Assembly: GCA_977017575.1 (NCBI GenBank)
Contig: CDRNVI010000053.1
Coordinates: 310,001 to 374,000 of the forward strand
Direction: 5' to 3'
DNA length: 64,000 bases
Origin: Paramoeba atlantica
Lineage: Eukaryota > Discosea
Below, in pieces: positions 26,911 to 35,830 of this stretch. Both the position numbers and the translations under genes were made by a program. Positions within the stretch are counted from its first letter, which is position 1; every line of letters begins with the position of its first letter. The notes beneath the pieces are model-generated. The model worked only from the letters and a program-made list of their open reading frames with translations. It searched no databases and was not told the origin of the DNA.

Positions 26911-27260
26911 GTCCGGGTTAATATTCCTATACGCTCGTATTATTCCTACCAGGAATATTAAGTGTTCCAATGGTGCTTAATATTCCTACCCCCCCTCTTC
27001 CGAACACCTACCCTGTCTTTGCTTGAGATCCACAATTTTCATCCTTCAATATATCCCCTTTTTTATGATTTTTTCATCAAATAGCAAGCCCAACGCGCGC
27101 ACAGGCCCTAAAGAGGCAAAAACGAGCACAAGATCAAAGAGCGCGCCGCGAAGCGGCGCGAAATGTTTTTTGGTCCTTTTCTGCTAAGTTTTTAATAGTC
27201 CTATACCTCGTAATATTCCTATACCCTCTTAATATTCCTACCAGGAATATTAACCCGGAC
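26911..27260 (+). mobile_element. MITE-like element C (GTCCGGGTTAATATTCCT termini)
   Basis: A 350-base non-coding element with perfect 18-base terminal inverted repeats, GTCCGGGTTAATATTCCT at 26911-26928 and its complement at 27243-27260. Near each end lies a small palindrome TATTCCT-ACC-AGGAATA (26941-26957 and 27233-27249), with extra copies of TTAATATTCCTA between. At the centre is a perfect 8-base-pair hairpin CGCGCCGC-GAA-GCGGCGCG (27142-27160). AGT flanks both ends and could be a 3-base target duplication. TTAA-like flanks further out leave the target site unsettled. No transposase frame is present. The right end lies 11 bases before the first ATG of the MAPR gene. Confidence 0.85.
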
Positions 27261-27271
27261 AGTGGTTTAAT

Positions 27272-28012
27272 ATGAGTATTTTTTTAGAAGCAGGTTACTC
27301 CACTGTTCAATTAAAAACAAACATGTGTTCAAGCGATTCGCTGGACGCACGCGGCAATATTATCTTTACTATCAGACATGTTAGACTAACTACTTACTAT
27401 GAGAAAAACTTAACATTTATTTCGGAAACTTTTATGGATGTCGTAACTCCTGATTTCTCACACATCTGGCTTCGAAAAACGGGAAGGATATGTATTCTTG
27501 CTGTGGCTGCATTGTCTGGTGTACTTTTATGGCTGCGTAAAAGTGGACTCTTCTCTACGCTTCGTCGCGTATTTTGTCGTCACCCACGGGAGCCTAATGA
27601 AACTACAGGATCTGATATCCGGAGTACTTTCGCAGACGTTTCGTTGAGTGAAACCAAGGAGGCTCACTACCCTCCTCTCGCAGCTCCGATCCGAGGGTTT
27701 ACACCTGAAGAGCTACGTCGTTACGACGGTAGCGATCCATGCTTTTCCTCATCAATTTATATCTCTGTAATGAGACGAGTATTTGCCGTAGGTCCCGACC
27801 TATATGGCCCCAACGCGCCTTACCATTGCTTTGCGGGAAGAGAGTGTAGCCGACATTTAGGATTGAGTACCATCGGGGATACCGAGTGTGACAAAGATTA
27901 TTCTACACTCAACTTTTCACAAAAAGAAACGCTTTTAAAGTGGTATCAAAAATTTCGTACTAAATATGAAACGGTCGGTTGGTATGTGCCCCTTGCGGAA
28001 TATTTTCAATAA
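27272..28012 (+). CDS. MAPR-family (progesterone-receptor-membrane-component-like) cytochrome b5-fold protein
   Basis: 246 residues from 27272. One membrane segment (ICILAVAALSGVLLW, about residues 73-87) is followed by a basic stretch and then an MAPR domain: RGFTPEELRRYDG (about 141), VFAVGPDLYGPNAPYHCFAG (about 170-189), SRHLGLST, and LKWYQKFRTKYETVGW. The tyrosines of YGPxxPY match those that bind haem in PGRMC1. The protein should be a single-pass endomembrane haem protein acting with sterol or P450 enzymes. The start is uncertain. A T-run ending in AG at 27286-27287 lies after the first ATG. If it is the splice acceptor, translation would begin at 27323 or 27434, both in frame and before the membrane segment. 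Confidence 0.82.
   Translation: MSIFLEAGYSTVQLKTNMCSSDSLDARGNIIFTIRHVRLTTYYEKNLTFISETFMDVVTPDFSHIWLRKTGRICILAVAALSGVLLWLRKSGLFSTLRRVFCRHPREPNETTGSDIRSTFADVSLSETKEAHYPPLAAPIRGFTPEELRRYDGSDPCFSSSIYISVMRRVFAVGPDLYGPNAPYHCFAGRECSRHLGLSTIGDTECDKDYSTLNFSQKETLLKWYQKFRTKYETVGWYVPLAEYFQ
27279..27287 (+). promoter_or_regulatory. Likely trans-splice acceptor of the MAPR gene
   Basis: TTTTTTTAG lies immediately right of element C and 5 bases after the first ATG (27272-27274). It is the best pyrimidine tract plus AG in the neighbourhood and would remove that ATG from the mRNA, favouring 27323 or 27434 as the start. Confidence 0.4.
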
Positions 28013-28172
28013 TACTACAAATGCCACTCTATCTCGATGAAAAGTGCTTATTTACATTTATTCGTATTCGGTATCTCAGAAGCTTGTTGCTGTTTGTCGA
28101 ACTTTTTGAAGTAATAGTATCGAAAGTTTGCACTGCACATCTCTTTTCTCGGAATATAATATTTTTTCGTAG

Positions 28173-28475
28173 ATGAATGCACCCGCTCGAGTCGCTCCAA
28201 AATCGTTGCATCAGCTGAGATTGTTCTGTCAGCTTGCCGTGTTTTGGACTGGATGGGAAATCGGCGCTAGGCAAAAAATTGCTATTCGTGACCGTTGGCA
28301 CGAGGCACGAAAAAAGAAATGGCTCGAGCGAGCCAAAGCGCAGCAAATGAAAAGCGATGAAATGGAAAGACTGGCTCCGAAGACCGAACACCCTAGCTTT
28401 TTGAAGGATCCTCCTGCCGCGATTAAGTCTCAGCTGCAAAGCTTAGCAAAAGGCAATCTGGATGTTTTCCTTTAA
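28173..28475 (+). CDS. Small basic protein of unknown function
   Basis: 100 residues, rich in Lys, Arg and Ala. Hydrophobic stretch LFCQLAVFWTGWEIGA (about residues 17-32), then a long charged helix (RDRWHEARKKKWLERAKAQQ). The N-terminus before the hydrophobic part is basic, so an organellar, perhaps inner-mitochondrial-membrane, location is possible, as in small kinetoplastid respiratory-chain or ATP synthase subunits, but no family is recognised. TTTTTTCGTAG ends directly against the ATG, an ideal acceptor with nearly no leader, which supports both gene and start. Gene spacing on each side is normal. Confidence 0.7.
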   Translation: MNAPARVAPKSLHQLRLFCQLAVFWTGWEIGARQKIAIRDRWHEARKKKWLERAKAQQMKSDEMERLAPKTEHPSFLKDPPAAIKSQLQSLAKGNLDVFL

Positions 28476-28897
28476 AATCCCTAGAATATCATTCTATCTT
28501 GTCGAAAATTTATCCAATGTTGAGCGCTATATGCCATGAAATCACGCTACATTAGAAAAGTGCAGAATTCGAAACCAAAGACTGAAGCTCGTTACGTCAT
28601 TTAGTAGCATGCGTGAGTACTTTCTTGTGTGAATATTTTGTACAACGTTATTAACGCAATGAACAGTGAACACGACTAGTTGAATAGCTGTTTCTGATAA
28701 GTATCACGATACAAAAAAATGCTAATCACAGCCCAGAGTTTCTATTTGAGACTCTGAATTACTTACTACTATGTGTACTCATTAAAATCGCAAAATTACG
28801 GCCCTCAAACTTATTATGGTCCTAAATTGCGGTCCTCAACTTACCATACACGTGTAGTATTTCTGTTTTTAAATTTGATATATCAATACGCCATAGC
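28476..28897 (+). other. Intergenic, nothing recognised
   Basis: 422 AT-rich bases. The unit CGGCCCTCAAACTTA / CGGTCCTCAACTTA appears twice near 28799-28845 as an imperfect direct repeat. T-rich tracts at 28860-28875 may serve as the acceptor for the next gene. Confidence 0.4.
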
Positions 28898-31354
28898 ATG
28901 CCGAAACAAGAAACTCAAACTAAGAATTTTGCATCTTCCATTGATGCTATAACGCCACAAAAAACGTTCAACGTGGCGTGCGCAATACCTTTGAAAGCGA
29001 GGTCGGAATCATCAGTCATATCCTTGCGAGAAAAGACCTCCCTTGGCTATTGGACTTTACGTGGGAATGAACTACGTCGCTCCTCAAGTTTGCCCAGCAA
29101 TTTCAGTTCATATTCTCGAACGGGTTGCAGTTTTACAGAGTCTGAGTGCTCGCCTTCTGTTGTTACAATAGATGAGTTATATTTGGATGACATAATTATA
29201 GCCAGTACAGATGCAGGGCCGCACCAATTGCAATTTTTACACGATGGCCTATGTGTATTTGCGACACAGGTGCCTCCCTTAATTGAAGAGATCTACTCAC
29301 CCATGGATTTCGTAGTAGCACTACATTATGAGGAAATTTATAAAGTGCTAATCCGCGAAACGCGTTTATGTATGCTGTTACATCGTGAAGTAGCAAAGGA
29401 GGTAATTCTGCAAATGTGTGCCCAGCTCGTAAAGTTCCTAGTGACCAAGTGTCCTATAGGTGATTCTGTTTTCTCATCACAAATACAGAGGTATATTGAA
29501 CCTATTCCTGTCGTAGTTCGCTATAACTTGTCTACCCCATTGTGTGAATGGATTAGTGTTGTCCTTCGTGAGCGATCAGCAGGTCTTTCGGAATCCTCAA
29601 CAACAAACTCACAATATAAAACCAAGGTCATGATGTGTATGAAAGAATGCGACGCCCAAATTCGTGACTCACTGGATGAGTTTTCAAAATTCGTAATTCG
29701 ATTTGCCACTAGCGATGATTTTGTAACCTTTTGCGCTTTAGCTTCGGAGACCGCACTTGATATTCTAGACATCACATCTCGAGCAGAGGAGCAGAATGTC
29801 GTCAAAACCATTCCATTATCACCTGATAAAAATGGACCACGTCCTTCGAGTATTCGCACGAACTTTCTAAACTCGATTACGCAATGCGAAACTGACTCCA
29901 TGGACTGTACATCCGAATCTAACCCTCCCAGTTTTCATGTGAGTCCTACTGTATCTGTTTCCTGTAAAGAAGAAATTGATCCTTGTTCTTCCGAAGGAAC
30001 GCGACCTTCGAAAAATACTTGTTCAAACGAAGCCGGTACTTTCTTTTTAGATTCACCTGACGCACTGCAGACCCTTCCCCTCTCGGAGGAATCAATGTCA
30101 AGAATAGAGAAGAATGACAGACCTCGAGACCTTGCTTGCAGATTAGGAAATGGCAGAAACCTAAACGTCGAAGGATTCGTTATAGATGACACAATGTACA
30201 AAACGTCAGATTCGATCAAACAAATTGAAAATGGTCAGTTTGAAAGTATATTTGCTAAAAGTAGCCAAAAGCGGTCGAGTGAGGATCTGAGTAGTCCCAC
30301 TCCCTATTTTTCTAACGAGGAAAAACGGATTCGTACGCCTGATATATCAGAAACATTTGTCTCATCCGTCTACACCCCCCAAGATGCACTCTTAGGACCG
30401 CTTCAGGAAAGCGAGGCATTGTTATGTGAAATGGAGAACTTGGAGACGGCAGATGAGCATGACACTCGAGCAGTGCACGGCACGGAATTACCAATTTATT
30501 TGAAGTCGAATGAATCGTTTGCGCTCTGGAACACATACGTGTGCGACAGAGAGAAGTTTGTAAACGAATATTTCGATGGACTTGCAATCTCGTTGCTACC
30601 GAAAGCGGCAGCGCTTCAACGGGCCCAGTTGCGTTTAATGTGGAAAACTGGACTTAATCAGTTAGTAATGCAAGCTCGACAGAGAACACTCTATTTTGAA
30701 AAGAATGTAAGAAATGAGGAGAATCCGAAGACATTACCGCGCGCCAGAATTTCTATAGACACTCACTTAGCAAAGGGAAAACTTAGACAAAAAGAAATGC
30801 CTTTGAAAAAAGAAAACAGAAAGCGTCGTCGGTCACAGATTGACAAAACGTCCATTTGTAAAAATAGCAAATATGGTACTCAGAATAAGGCAATGAAAGT
30901 GTCCTCAACAAATTACCAAAAAAAGACTAGGAAGAAAGAGGTGAATTTGAAGGAAACGAAACATGTTTTTAGTGTTTCACGCAAATGCGAAGTACATGAC
31001 ATGTTCGATCTTCGTATTCCATTGGAAAAAACATTTTTTTCACAAAAGAAAAAAATTAAAGGTAAATCCAGAAAAAGTAGAAACAGACCTGTTGATGCAA
31101 CATTCGGATACGGGTTGACTTCTACAATCCTAAGTACAAGAGGTCATTCTGCAACGACTCGAACCCCTCTAAAGCGCTCTCCAATGAATCGCACGGGTCT
31201 CATTTCTCTAAACTCGGATCGAATTGTACGTGCGCTAAATAAACCAAGTGCCACGAATCGTGATAAAATGAATTGCGCATTATTCTCCCTGCGGTGCACC
31301 ATGAACAAGCTGTCAAAAGGTATAAGTGAACTTTATAACCTCATAAACGCATAA
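28898..31354 (+). CDS. Large unknown protein with basic, probably nuclear C-terminal region
   Basis: 818 residues. Residues about 90-260 look folded and helical (FLHDGLCVFATQ, MDFVVALHYEEIYKVL, VAKEVILQMCAQLVKF). The middle (about 270-540) is acidic, Ser/Thr/Pro-rich and likely disordered. Residues about 560-620 again look helical. From about 625 to 760 the chain is dense in Lys and Arg with candidate nuclear localisation signals (KKENRKRRRSQ, KKTRKKE). The last 60 residues are less basic. No known domain is recognised. A chromatin, kinetochore or nucleolar role would fit the layout but is not shown. The start is the first ATG of the frame, and codon use matches its neighbours. Confidence 0.8.
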   Translation: MPKQETQTKNFASSIDAITPQKTFNVACAIPLKARSESSVISLREKTSLGYWTLRGNELRRSSSLPSNFSSYSRTGCSFTESECSPSVVTIDELYLDDIIIASTDAGPHQLQFLHDGLCVFATQVPPLIEEIYSPMDFVVALHYEEIYKVLIRETRLCMLLHREVAKEVILQMCAQLVKFLVTKCPIGDSVFSSQIQRYIEPIPVVVRYNLSTPLCEWISVVLRERSAGLSESSTTNSQYKTKVMMCMKECDAQIRDSLDEFSKFVIRFATSDDFVTFCALASETALDILDITSRAEEQNVVKTIPLSPDKNGPRPSSIRTNFLNSITQCETDSMDCTSESNPPSFHVSPTVSVSCKEEIDPCSSEGTRPSKNTCSNEAGTFFLDSPDALQTLPLSEESMSRIEKNDRPRDLACRLGNGRNLNVEGFVIDDTMYKTSDSIKQIENGQFESIFAKSSQKRSSEDLSSPTPYFSNEEKRIRTPDISETFVSSVYTPQDALLGPLQESEALLCEMENLETADEHDTRAVHGTELPIYLKSNESFALWNTYVCDREKFVNEYFDGLAISLLPKAAALQRAQLRLMWKTGLNQLVMQARQRTLYFEKNVRNEENPKTLPRARISIDTHLAKGKLRQKEMPLKKENRKRRRSQIDKTSICKNSKYGTQNKAMKVSSTNYQKKTRKKEVNLKETKHVFSVSRKCEVHDMFDLRIPLEKTFFSQKKKIKGKSRKSRNRPVDATFGYGLTSTILSTRGHSATTRTPLKRSPMNRTGLISLNSDRIVRALNKPSATNRDKMNCALFSLRCTMNKLSKGISELYNLINA

Positions 31355-31974
31355 GCGTGTTAAAAGTGGTATATTTCACTACTTAGGCTATTAGTTTCGA
31401 TCATATTTGCCACAGGATACTTGCCACAGGTATTATGCTTGGTGTGTTAGGGGCCCTAACTTATGGCCATTATATGTCTCTCTTCAGGTTGCCATAATGA
31501 AATTAAACTCTAGACGAACTCTAGACGATCTTGCCATTAAGTTCTTAGTATTGTACGACAGCGATATGCTATCAGAATTCAAGCGACATAAAGATGTTTA
31601 CTTTTTTTTTATGTGGAACTACGTTTGTTGACATCATCTTGCTCGATTTCAGCAATCCACTCAGGTTAACATTGGACAGACAATTATCCCCCTGAAACCC
31701 CATATAATCTTGCACGAGAGAGAGATAATTTACTGTGTTTCTTGCATCCAACGTGTTTATTCCCTATAAATTTGTTGTAAACGAACTGAATCTTTAAACG
31801 GACATGAATCTACGTACATAACGCACGTGAAACATAAACATTTTTTTTAACACAGCTTTTGGGCACCTTTGAATATCCCAAATATTTTTCTACACATCAT
31901 ACATAAATTCTTATTCTCATTTCATCTGTATCACGCCATATCTTTCTTCTGTTTCCTCCTTTCTCTCCCTCCTT
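31355..31974 (+). other. Intergenic, no gene supported
   Basis: 620 bases. It contains small direct duplications (AACTCTAGACG twice in tandem near 31504-31526; TTGCCACAGG twice near 31408-31429). From about 31900 a strongly pyrimidine-rich tract leads into the MetAP1 start and the C-rich half of GC island 3. A 74-codon frame in the region begins with TTG and has no support. Confidence 0.5.
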
Positions 31975-32960
31975 ATGCAACCTTCCTCCTCCTCCTGCGC
32001 CGGATGCGGCTCCCCCCACCCCACCCTCGCCTGCCCCACCTGCAAGGAACTCCGTCTCCCCCCCACCCTCTTCTGCACCCAAGCCTGTTTCCGCAAAAAC
32101 TGGAAAGCCCACAAATCCACCGCCCACAACCCCGACGCCTGTACCCTACGCACCATGCCCGACACCAGCCTGCTCTCCTTCCCCTTCACCGGTGCCCTTC
32201 GCCCCGGGCGTGTCACCCCGAAGCGCCCCGTCCCTTCCCATATCCGAACCCCCGACTACGCCTCCCACCCCGACGGTCGCAGTCTTCTTGAAGAGAACGA
32301 TCTCCGAGGCGCCATCCCGGTCCACGCGGACCCCAACGTGGTTGCGAAAATACGAACCGTGTGTGCGCTCGCACGGGAGGTGATCAACCTGGCCATGACC
32401 CATGTCGCGCCCGGGGTCACCACGGAGGCCCTGGACCGGGTCGTGCATGCGGCCACGATTGCCCGCGGGATGTACCCCTCCCCCCTGGGGTACTACGGGT
32501 TCCCCAAGTCCGTGTGTACCTCCGTGAATGAGGTGATCTGTCATGGCATCCCCGATGCCTATGTGCTGTGTGAGGGGGATATTGTAAACCTCGATGTGAG
32601 TTGTTACCTCGAGGGGGTCCATGCGGATTTGAATGAGACGGTGTTTGTGGGGAAACCGTCCAAGGCGACAGTGAGGTTGGTACACTGTGCGTATGAGTGT
32701 TTAGCCGAGGCGATCGCGTTGTGTCGTCCAGGGTGTTTTTACCGCAACCTGGGGGAGGTGATCACGCGTCGGGCGGAGAAAGAGGGGTGTAGTGTGGTGC
32801 GTACGTACTGTGGTCATGGTGTAGGGGAGCAGTTTCATTGCGCCCCGAATGTGCCTCACTACGCTAATAACAAGGCGGTAGGGGTGATGACTCCGGGACA
32901 TGTGTTTACGATTGAGCCGATGATTAACCAAGGGGTGTGGAGGGATGTTACATGGCCGGA
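31960..32960. other. Skew-inverting GC island 3
   Basis: Covers most of the MetAP1 gene. Bases 31981-32040 contain 37 C and 9 G, and bases 32761-32820 contain 26 G and 9 C. The switch is near 32350-32450. The GC-rich character fades before the end of the gene, which returns to ordinary composition by about 33000. Confidence 0.88.
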
Positions 32961-33111
32961 TAATTGGACGTCAACCACGAAGGACGGGAAGTGGTCGGCT
33001 CAGTTCGAGCATACACTGCTGATAACAGAGAACGGCGTGGAGATTTTAACGGAAACCGAGGAGCCGTATTACCGTAAGCAGCTTCGTGAAATGGGAATCG
33101 ATCTTCCGTAA
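31975..33111 (+). CDS. METAP1: Methionine aminopeptidase 1 with N-terminal zinc-finger region
   Basis: 378 residues. The N-terminus has paired cysteine motifs (CAGCG, CPTC, then C-x3-C and a histidine, about residues 8-50) of the MYND-like zinc finger typical of eukaryotic MetAP1, which contacts the ribosome. The catalytic pita-bread domain shows the metal ligands: NLDVS and HADLNET (two Asp, about 205 and 217), YCGHGVGEQFH (His), FTIEPMIN (Glu) and FEHTLLI (Glu). YGFPKSVCTSVNEVICHG is the usual substrate-side block. The cytosolic enzyme removes initiator methionine from nascent chains. This would also expose Gly2 of proteins such as the MGAAHS product here. The length is standard. Confidence 0.97.
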   Translation: MQPSSSSCAGCGSPHPTLACPTCKELRLPPTLFCTQACFRKNWKAHKSTAHNPDACTLRTMPDTSLLSFPFTGALRPGRVTPKRPVPSHIRTPDYASHPDGRSLLEENDLRGAIPVHADPNVVAKIRTVCALAREVINLAMTHVAPGVTTEALDRVVHAATIARGMYPSPLGYYGFPKSVCTSVNEVICHGIPDAYVLCEGDIVNLDVSCYLEGVHADLNETVFVGKPSKATVRLVHCAYECLAEAIALCRPGCFYRNLGEVITRRAEKEGCSVVRTYCGHGVGEQFHCAPNVPHYANNKAVGVMTPGHVFTIEPMINQGVWRDVTWPDNWTSTTKDGKWSAQFEHTLLITENGVEILTETEEPYYRKQLREMGIDLP

Positions 33112-33314
33112 TGCAAGGGGGTGATAACACCCGCATCCTCGTTGAGCATCTGGAAGCATAGACGAAAAAAGTGATTAGGTTTCATATAGTAGCAAAAAAG
33201 AAATGCATTGTTCAAAAACTTGTTCTTATTCTTGATACGATTCTGCTTACTTCATACACCCTCCTGGGATGAAAAAAGTCTATTTTAAATGTATTTCCGT
33301 TTTTTAACTCCCCG

Positions 33315-34748
33315 ATGAGAAAAGTACAATCCTTCGGCCTGTATCAATATTCGCGGAGAAGTATAGCTTACTTTGATTGTCACCCGGGACTCAATACTCC
33401 GTTCTACAGCACACGAGACCGCCCACGTGGAATCGGGAAGCAGCTTGTAGAAACCCAACGTCAATCTTCTCGTCTGGAAAATGGGACACGTGTGGTTACC
33501 GAGGAGAGACAAGGCGCATTCTCTGGCATAGGAGTATACGTACAAGCCGGGGCGCGGTACGATCCTATCCAACTTCCAGGGCTCAACCATGTCATGCGTT
33601 GGAGTTTCCTCACATCAAACTTGGACTCATCCATGTTTCAAATTGACCGCGAATTTCGTGCTGTAGGGGCCAGTTACGAGCATCACGAGCTTTGTAAAGA
33701 GCTATTGGGTTTCAAAATGGAATGCAGACGAGATTTGTACAGCGTGCCTCTGCAAAAGATGTTTTCATGTGTCTCCATACCGCGTTTTATGGAGACAGAA
33801 GTCGTACGCTACCGCGATGCCATGGATGCGATTACAGAAGAACTTCGTTGGAAGACACCACGGCAGTGGTGTATTGAAGAGGTTCTTCAGCTAGCGTTCT
33901 ATCGAGAGCCGTTAGGAATGCCTCGCTATGTTCCCCCTCACATCAACGATGATATTGGAAAGGAAGCCTTACTTCAGCAGTGGCGAAAGTGTTTCCACCC
34001 CAATCGAATTACTCTCACTGGAATCAATGTAAGTCACCAGGAACTAATAGCGACATTCCAAAATCACGAGTTCGCACTTTCCAGCTCCGCCCCACACTTT
34101 CGTGAATTCAAAAATGGATATCAAGTAGGGCCCTCCTGTTTCCAAGGAGGCAAAGATCATGAGTTACATGAGAAACGTCAGAAGGTGATGACAAGTATGC
34201 CTTACATGGAAAATGAAGTTATTGGGGTATTGGCCTGGCGCACTTATGGGATGCAGTCATTGAGGAATTACGCAATCGCATGTGTGACCGTGCAACTTTT
34301 AAGCATTGAGCTGCAGGAAACCATTGAAAACGCCTCCGAGTCTACAGTTGAGGGATTGCGCTCCTTTCATTCTCCTTTCCTTGAAGTCGGAGTTTGGGGT
34401 TTTACCTATCGTTCGCGCTCCGAGGACGCACGGTTAATGGTTGAACAAGGTATCAAATTTATGCGTGGGCTCAAACCGACCGAAGAGGGTCTCGGTACGG
34501 CAAAGCATCGCGCAGTTTGTCGGTTATTTCATGATCATTTTGAGTGTGCCCGTGACTATATGGACTCTCTCGCACTGTCTACATTGACCGACAGTTCTAA
34601 ATTCACTGATGTACTGGAGCAGGTAGATCAAGTGACAGCTGGTGACATTAAAGGCTGCCTAGAGTTTGCCTTAGACGAGAAGCCCTGCATGTACTCCACA
34701 GGCGAAGTCCTCCTTATTCCGAGTCTCCGTCAATTAGGGTTTAAATAG
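33315..34748 (+). CDS. Non-catalytic M16 protein: mitochondrial processing peptidase alpha or complex III core subunit
   Basis: 477 residues. After a basic, Tyr/Ser/Arg-rich presequence-like N-terminus, the M16 fold opens with LENGTRVVTEE and IGVYVQAGARYD (about residues 57-80). At the position of the HxxEH zinc motif the sequence is GLNHVMRW, so it cannot be the catalytic beta subunit. VLQLAFYREPLGMPRY and FHPNRITLTG are typical of the alpha subunit or core II. The glycine-rich loop of MPP-alpha is not clearly preserved. In related protists MPP and cytochrome bc1 core proteins can be shared, so either role fits. Location: mitochondrial matrix side. Its stop codon lies in a 23-base direct duplication that includes TTAGGG. 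Confidence 0.8.
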   Translation: MRKVQSFGLYQYSRRSIAYFDCHPGLNTPFYSTRDRPRGIGKQLVETQRQSSRLENGTRVVTEERQGAFSGIGVYVQAGARYDPIQLPGLNHVMRWSFLTSNLDSSMFQIDREFRAVGASYEHHELCKELLGFKMECRRDLYSVPLQKMFSCVSIPRFMETEVVRYRDAMDAITEELRWKTPRQWCIEEVLQLAFYREPLGMPRYVPPHINDDIGKEALLQQWRKCFHPNRITLTGINVSHQELIATFQNHEFALSSSAPHFREFKNGYQVGPSCFQGGKDHELHEKRQKVMTSMPYMENEVIGVLAWRTYGMQSLRNYAIACVTVQLLSIELQETIENASESTVEGLRSFHSPFLEVGVWGFTYRSRSEDARLMVEQGIKFMRGLKPTEEGLGTAKHRAVCRLFHDHFECARDYMDSLALSTLTDSSKFTDVLEQVDQVTAGDIKGCLEFALDEKPCMYSTGEVLLIPSLRQLGFK

Positions 34749-34779
34749 TTAAATAGTTAGGGTTTAAAATAGTTATTTG
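34734..34779 (+). repeat. 23-base tandem duplication across the stop codon, with TTAGGG
   Basis: TTAGGGTTTAAATAGTTAAA is the start of a 23-base unit at 34734-34756. A second imperfect copy runs 34757-34779. The gene's stop TAG (34746-34748) lies in the first copy. TTAGGG is the kinetoplastid telomere unit, but two isolated copies here are more simply a local duplication. Confidence 0.6.
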
Positions 34780-35145
34780 CGTCCAACAATGGCGTTCTTC
34801 GAAAAAAATGGCATACTGCAATTTTAAGAGTATTTAACGAAACAAATTAACGATACTGGCTCATAGTTTGTTTACCTCAGTGTAGAATTTTATTATGAAA
34901 GCATTGGCTGTTCAATAAAATACATTGAAATCGAACGCGACCCAAGAATTGACTACATGCGTCCCCTTTTTTTAACACACTTTTAACTACACTTTTATCT
35001 TTTTTTTGCTATTATTGATCCTCACTAACCACCACTTTATTTTTCCCTGTCCCCTATCCCACCACATGGTAATTCCACAACACCCTCTGTTTACTTTCTT
35101 TCCACCCTAAAACCCCTTTTCCTACCCTATCCACCTCCCCTCCCC
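34749..35145 (+). other. Intergenic with strong pyrimidine tract
   Basis: 397 bases. Apart from the duplication at its start, it grows steadily T- and C-rich from about 34960 and runs directly into the C-rich half of GC island 4. No gene is seen. Confidence 0.5.
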
Positions 35146-35830
35146 ATGCTCCGCCGCCCCTCCCCCCTCCTCCTCCTCCTCCCCTTCACCCCCTCCCCCC
35201 GCTCCCCCACCCTCGTCCTCGACAACGGCATCCGCCACGTCCAAATCACCCGCCTCACCCACCCCTCCCGCCACCAGGCCCTCTCCCTGATCCCCATCCC
35301 GCGGTTCGCCTCCCGGTCCTTCCTCGACGCCTGGTGCTACCAGCCCTACATGCGGGACCACCACATGGTGGTGAGCGACGACATCCACGCCCCGCTGCAA
35401 GTCGCCCCGGTGCGCTGGATCCTCCACCGCTTCCCCGCGCTGGCCTACTTCCACCCGGGGAACCTGCCCGCCGCGCTGGAGCTCGGGATCACCCGGGCGC
35501 AGTTCGTGCAGCGGCAGCGCCTGATGCGACTCCCGTGGCGGTTTCTGGTGTTTCGGAGTGCCCGGGCGCGGGACCGGCTGTGCGGGCCGTACGTACGGCG
35601 GCAGGTGGGGGAGCTCGTGGGGGAGTCCTATGGGGCGCATCCGATAGGGGGGGCAGGAGGAAAGGCGGGGGGAAGACCCACCGTGGAGTCGTTTGTGTTG
35701 TTGCTGAATCCTGCGTGGGTGCCGCATGCGTTGGAGAGGTTGCGTGGATTGGGGTTTGAGATCGAGGAGACACGGTTGGTGGAGGTGGGGAATGATCGTG
35801 ATCTGGCGGCGTTGGAGGCGGTGGGGGATC
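35080..35830. other. Skew-inverting GC island 4 (strongest C half)
   Basis: Bases 35161-35220 contain 43 C and 2 G, and bases 35641-35700 contain 29 G and 10 C. The switch lies near 35450-35550. The C-rich half starts in non-coding DNA before the gene at 35146, and the G-rich half ends before that gene's stop. Confidence 0.92.

Noticed and set aside
31407-31631. 74-codon frame in the spacer before MetAP1
   Set aside because: Starts at TTG, covers local direct duplications, and has no recognisable feature.
32146-32685. 179-codon minus-strand frame opposite MetAP1
   Set aside because: Antisense shadow in a stop-poor GC island. The MetAP1 frame has all catalytic residues.
34734-34779. Internal telomeric tract
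   Set aside because: Only two TTAGGG units, 23 bases apart, within a longer duplication. Not a telomere array.
35122-35727. 201-codon minus-strand frame opposite the unknown gene at 35146
   Set aside because: Gly/Glu/Pro/His-rich antisense of island 4. The forward frame is preferred for direction, spacing and its membrane segment, though neither has a known family.
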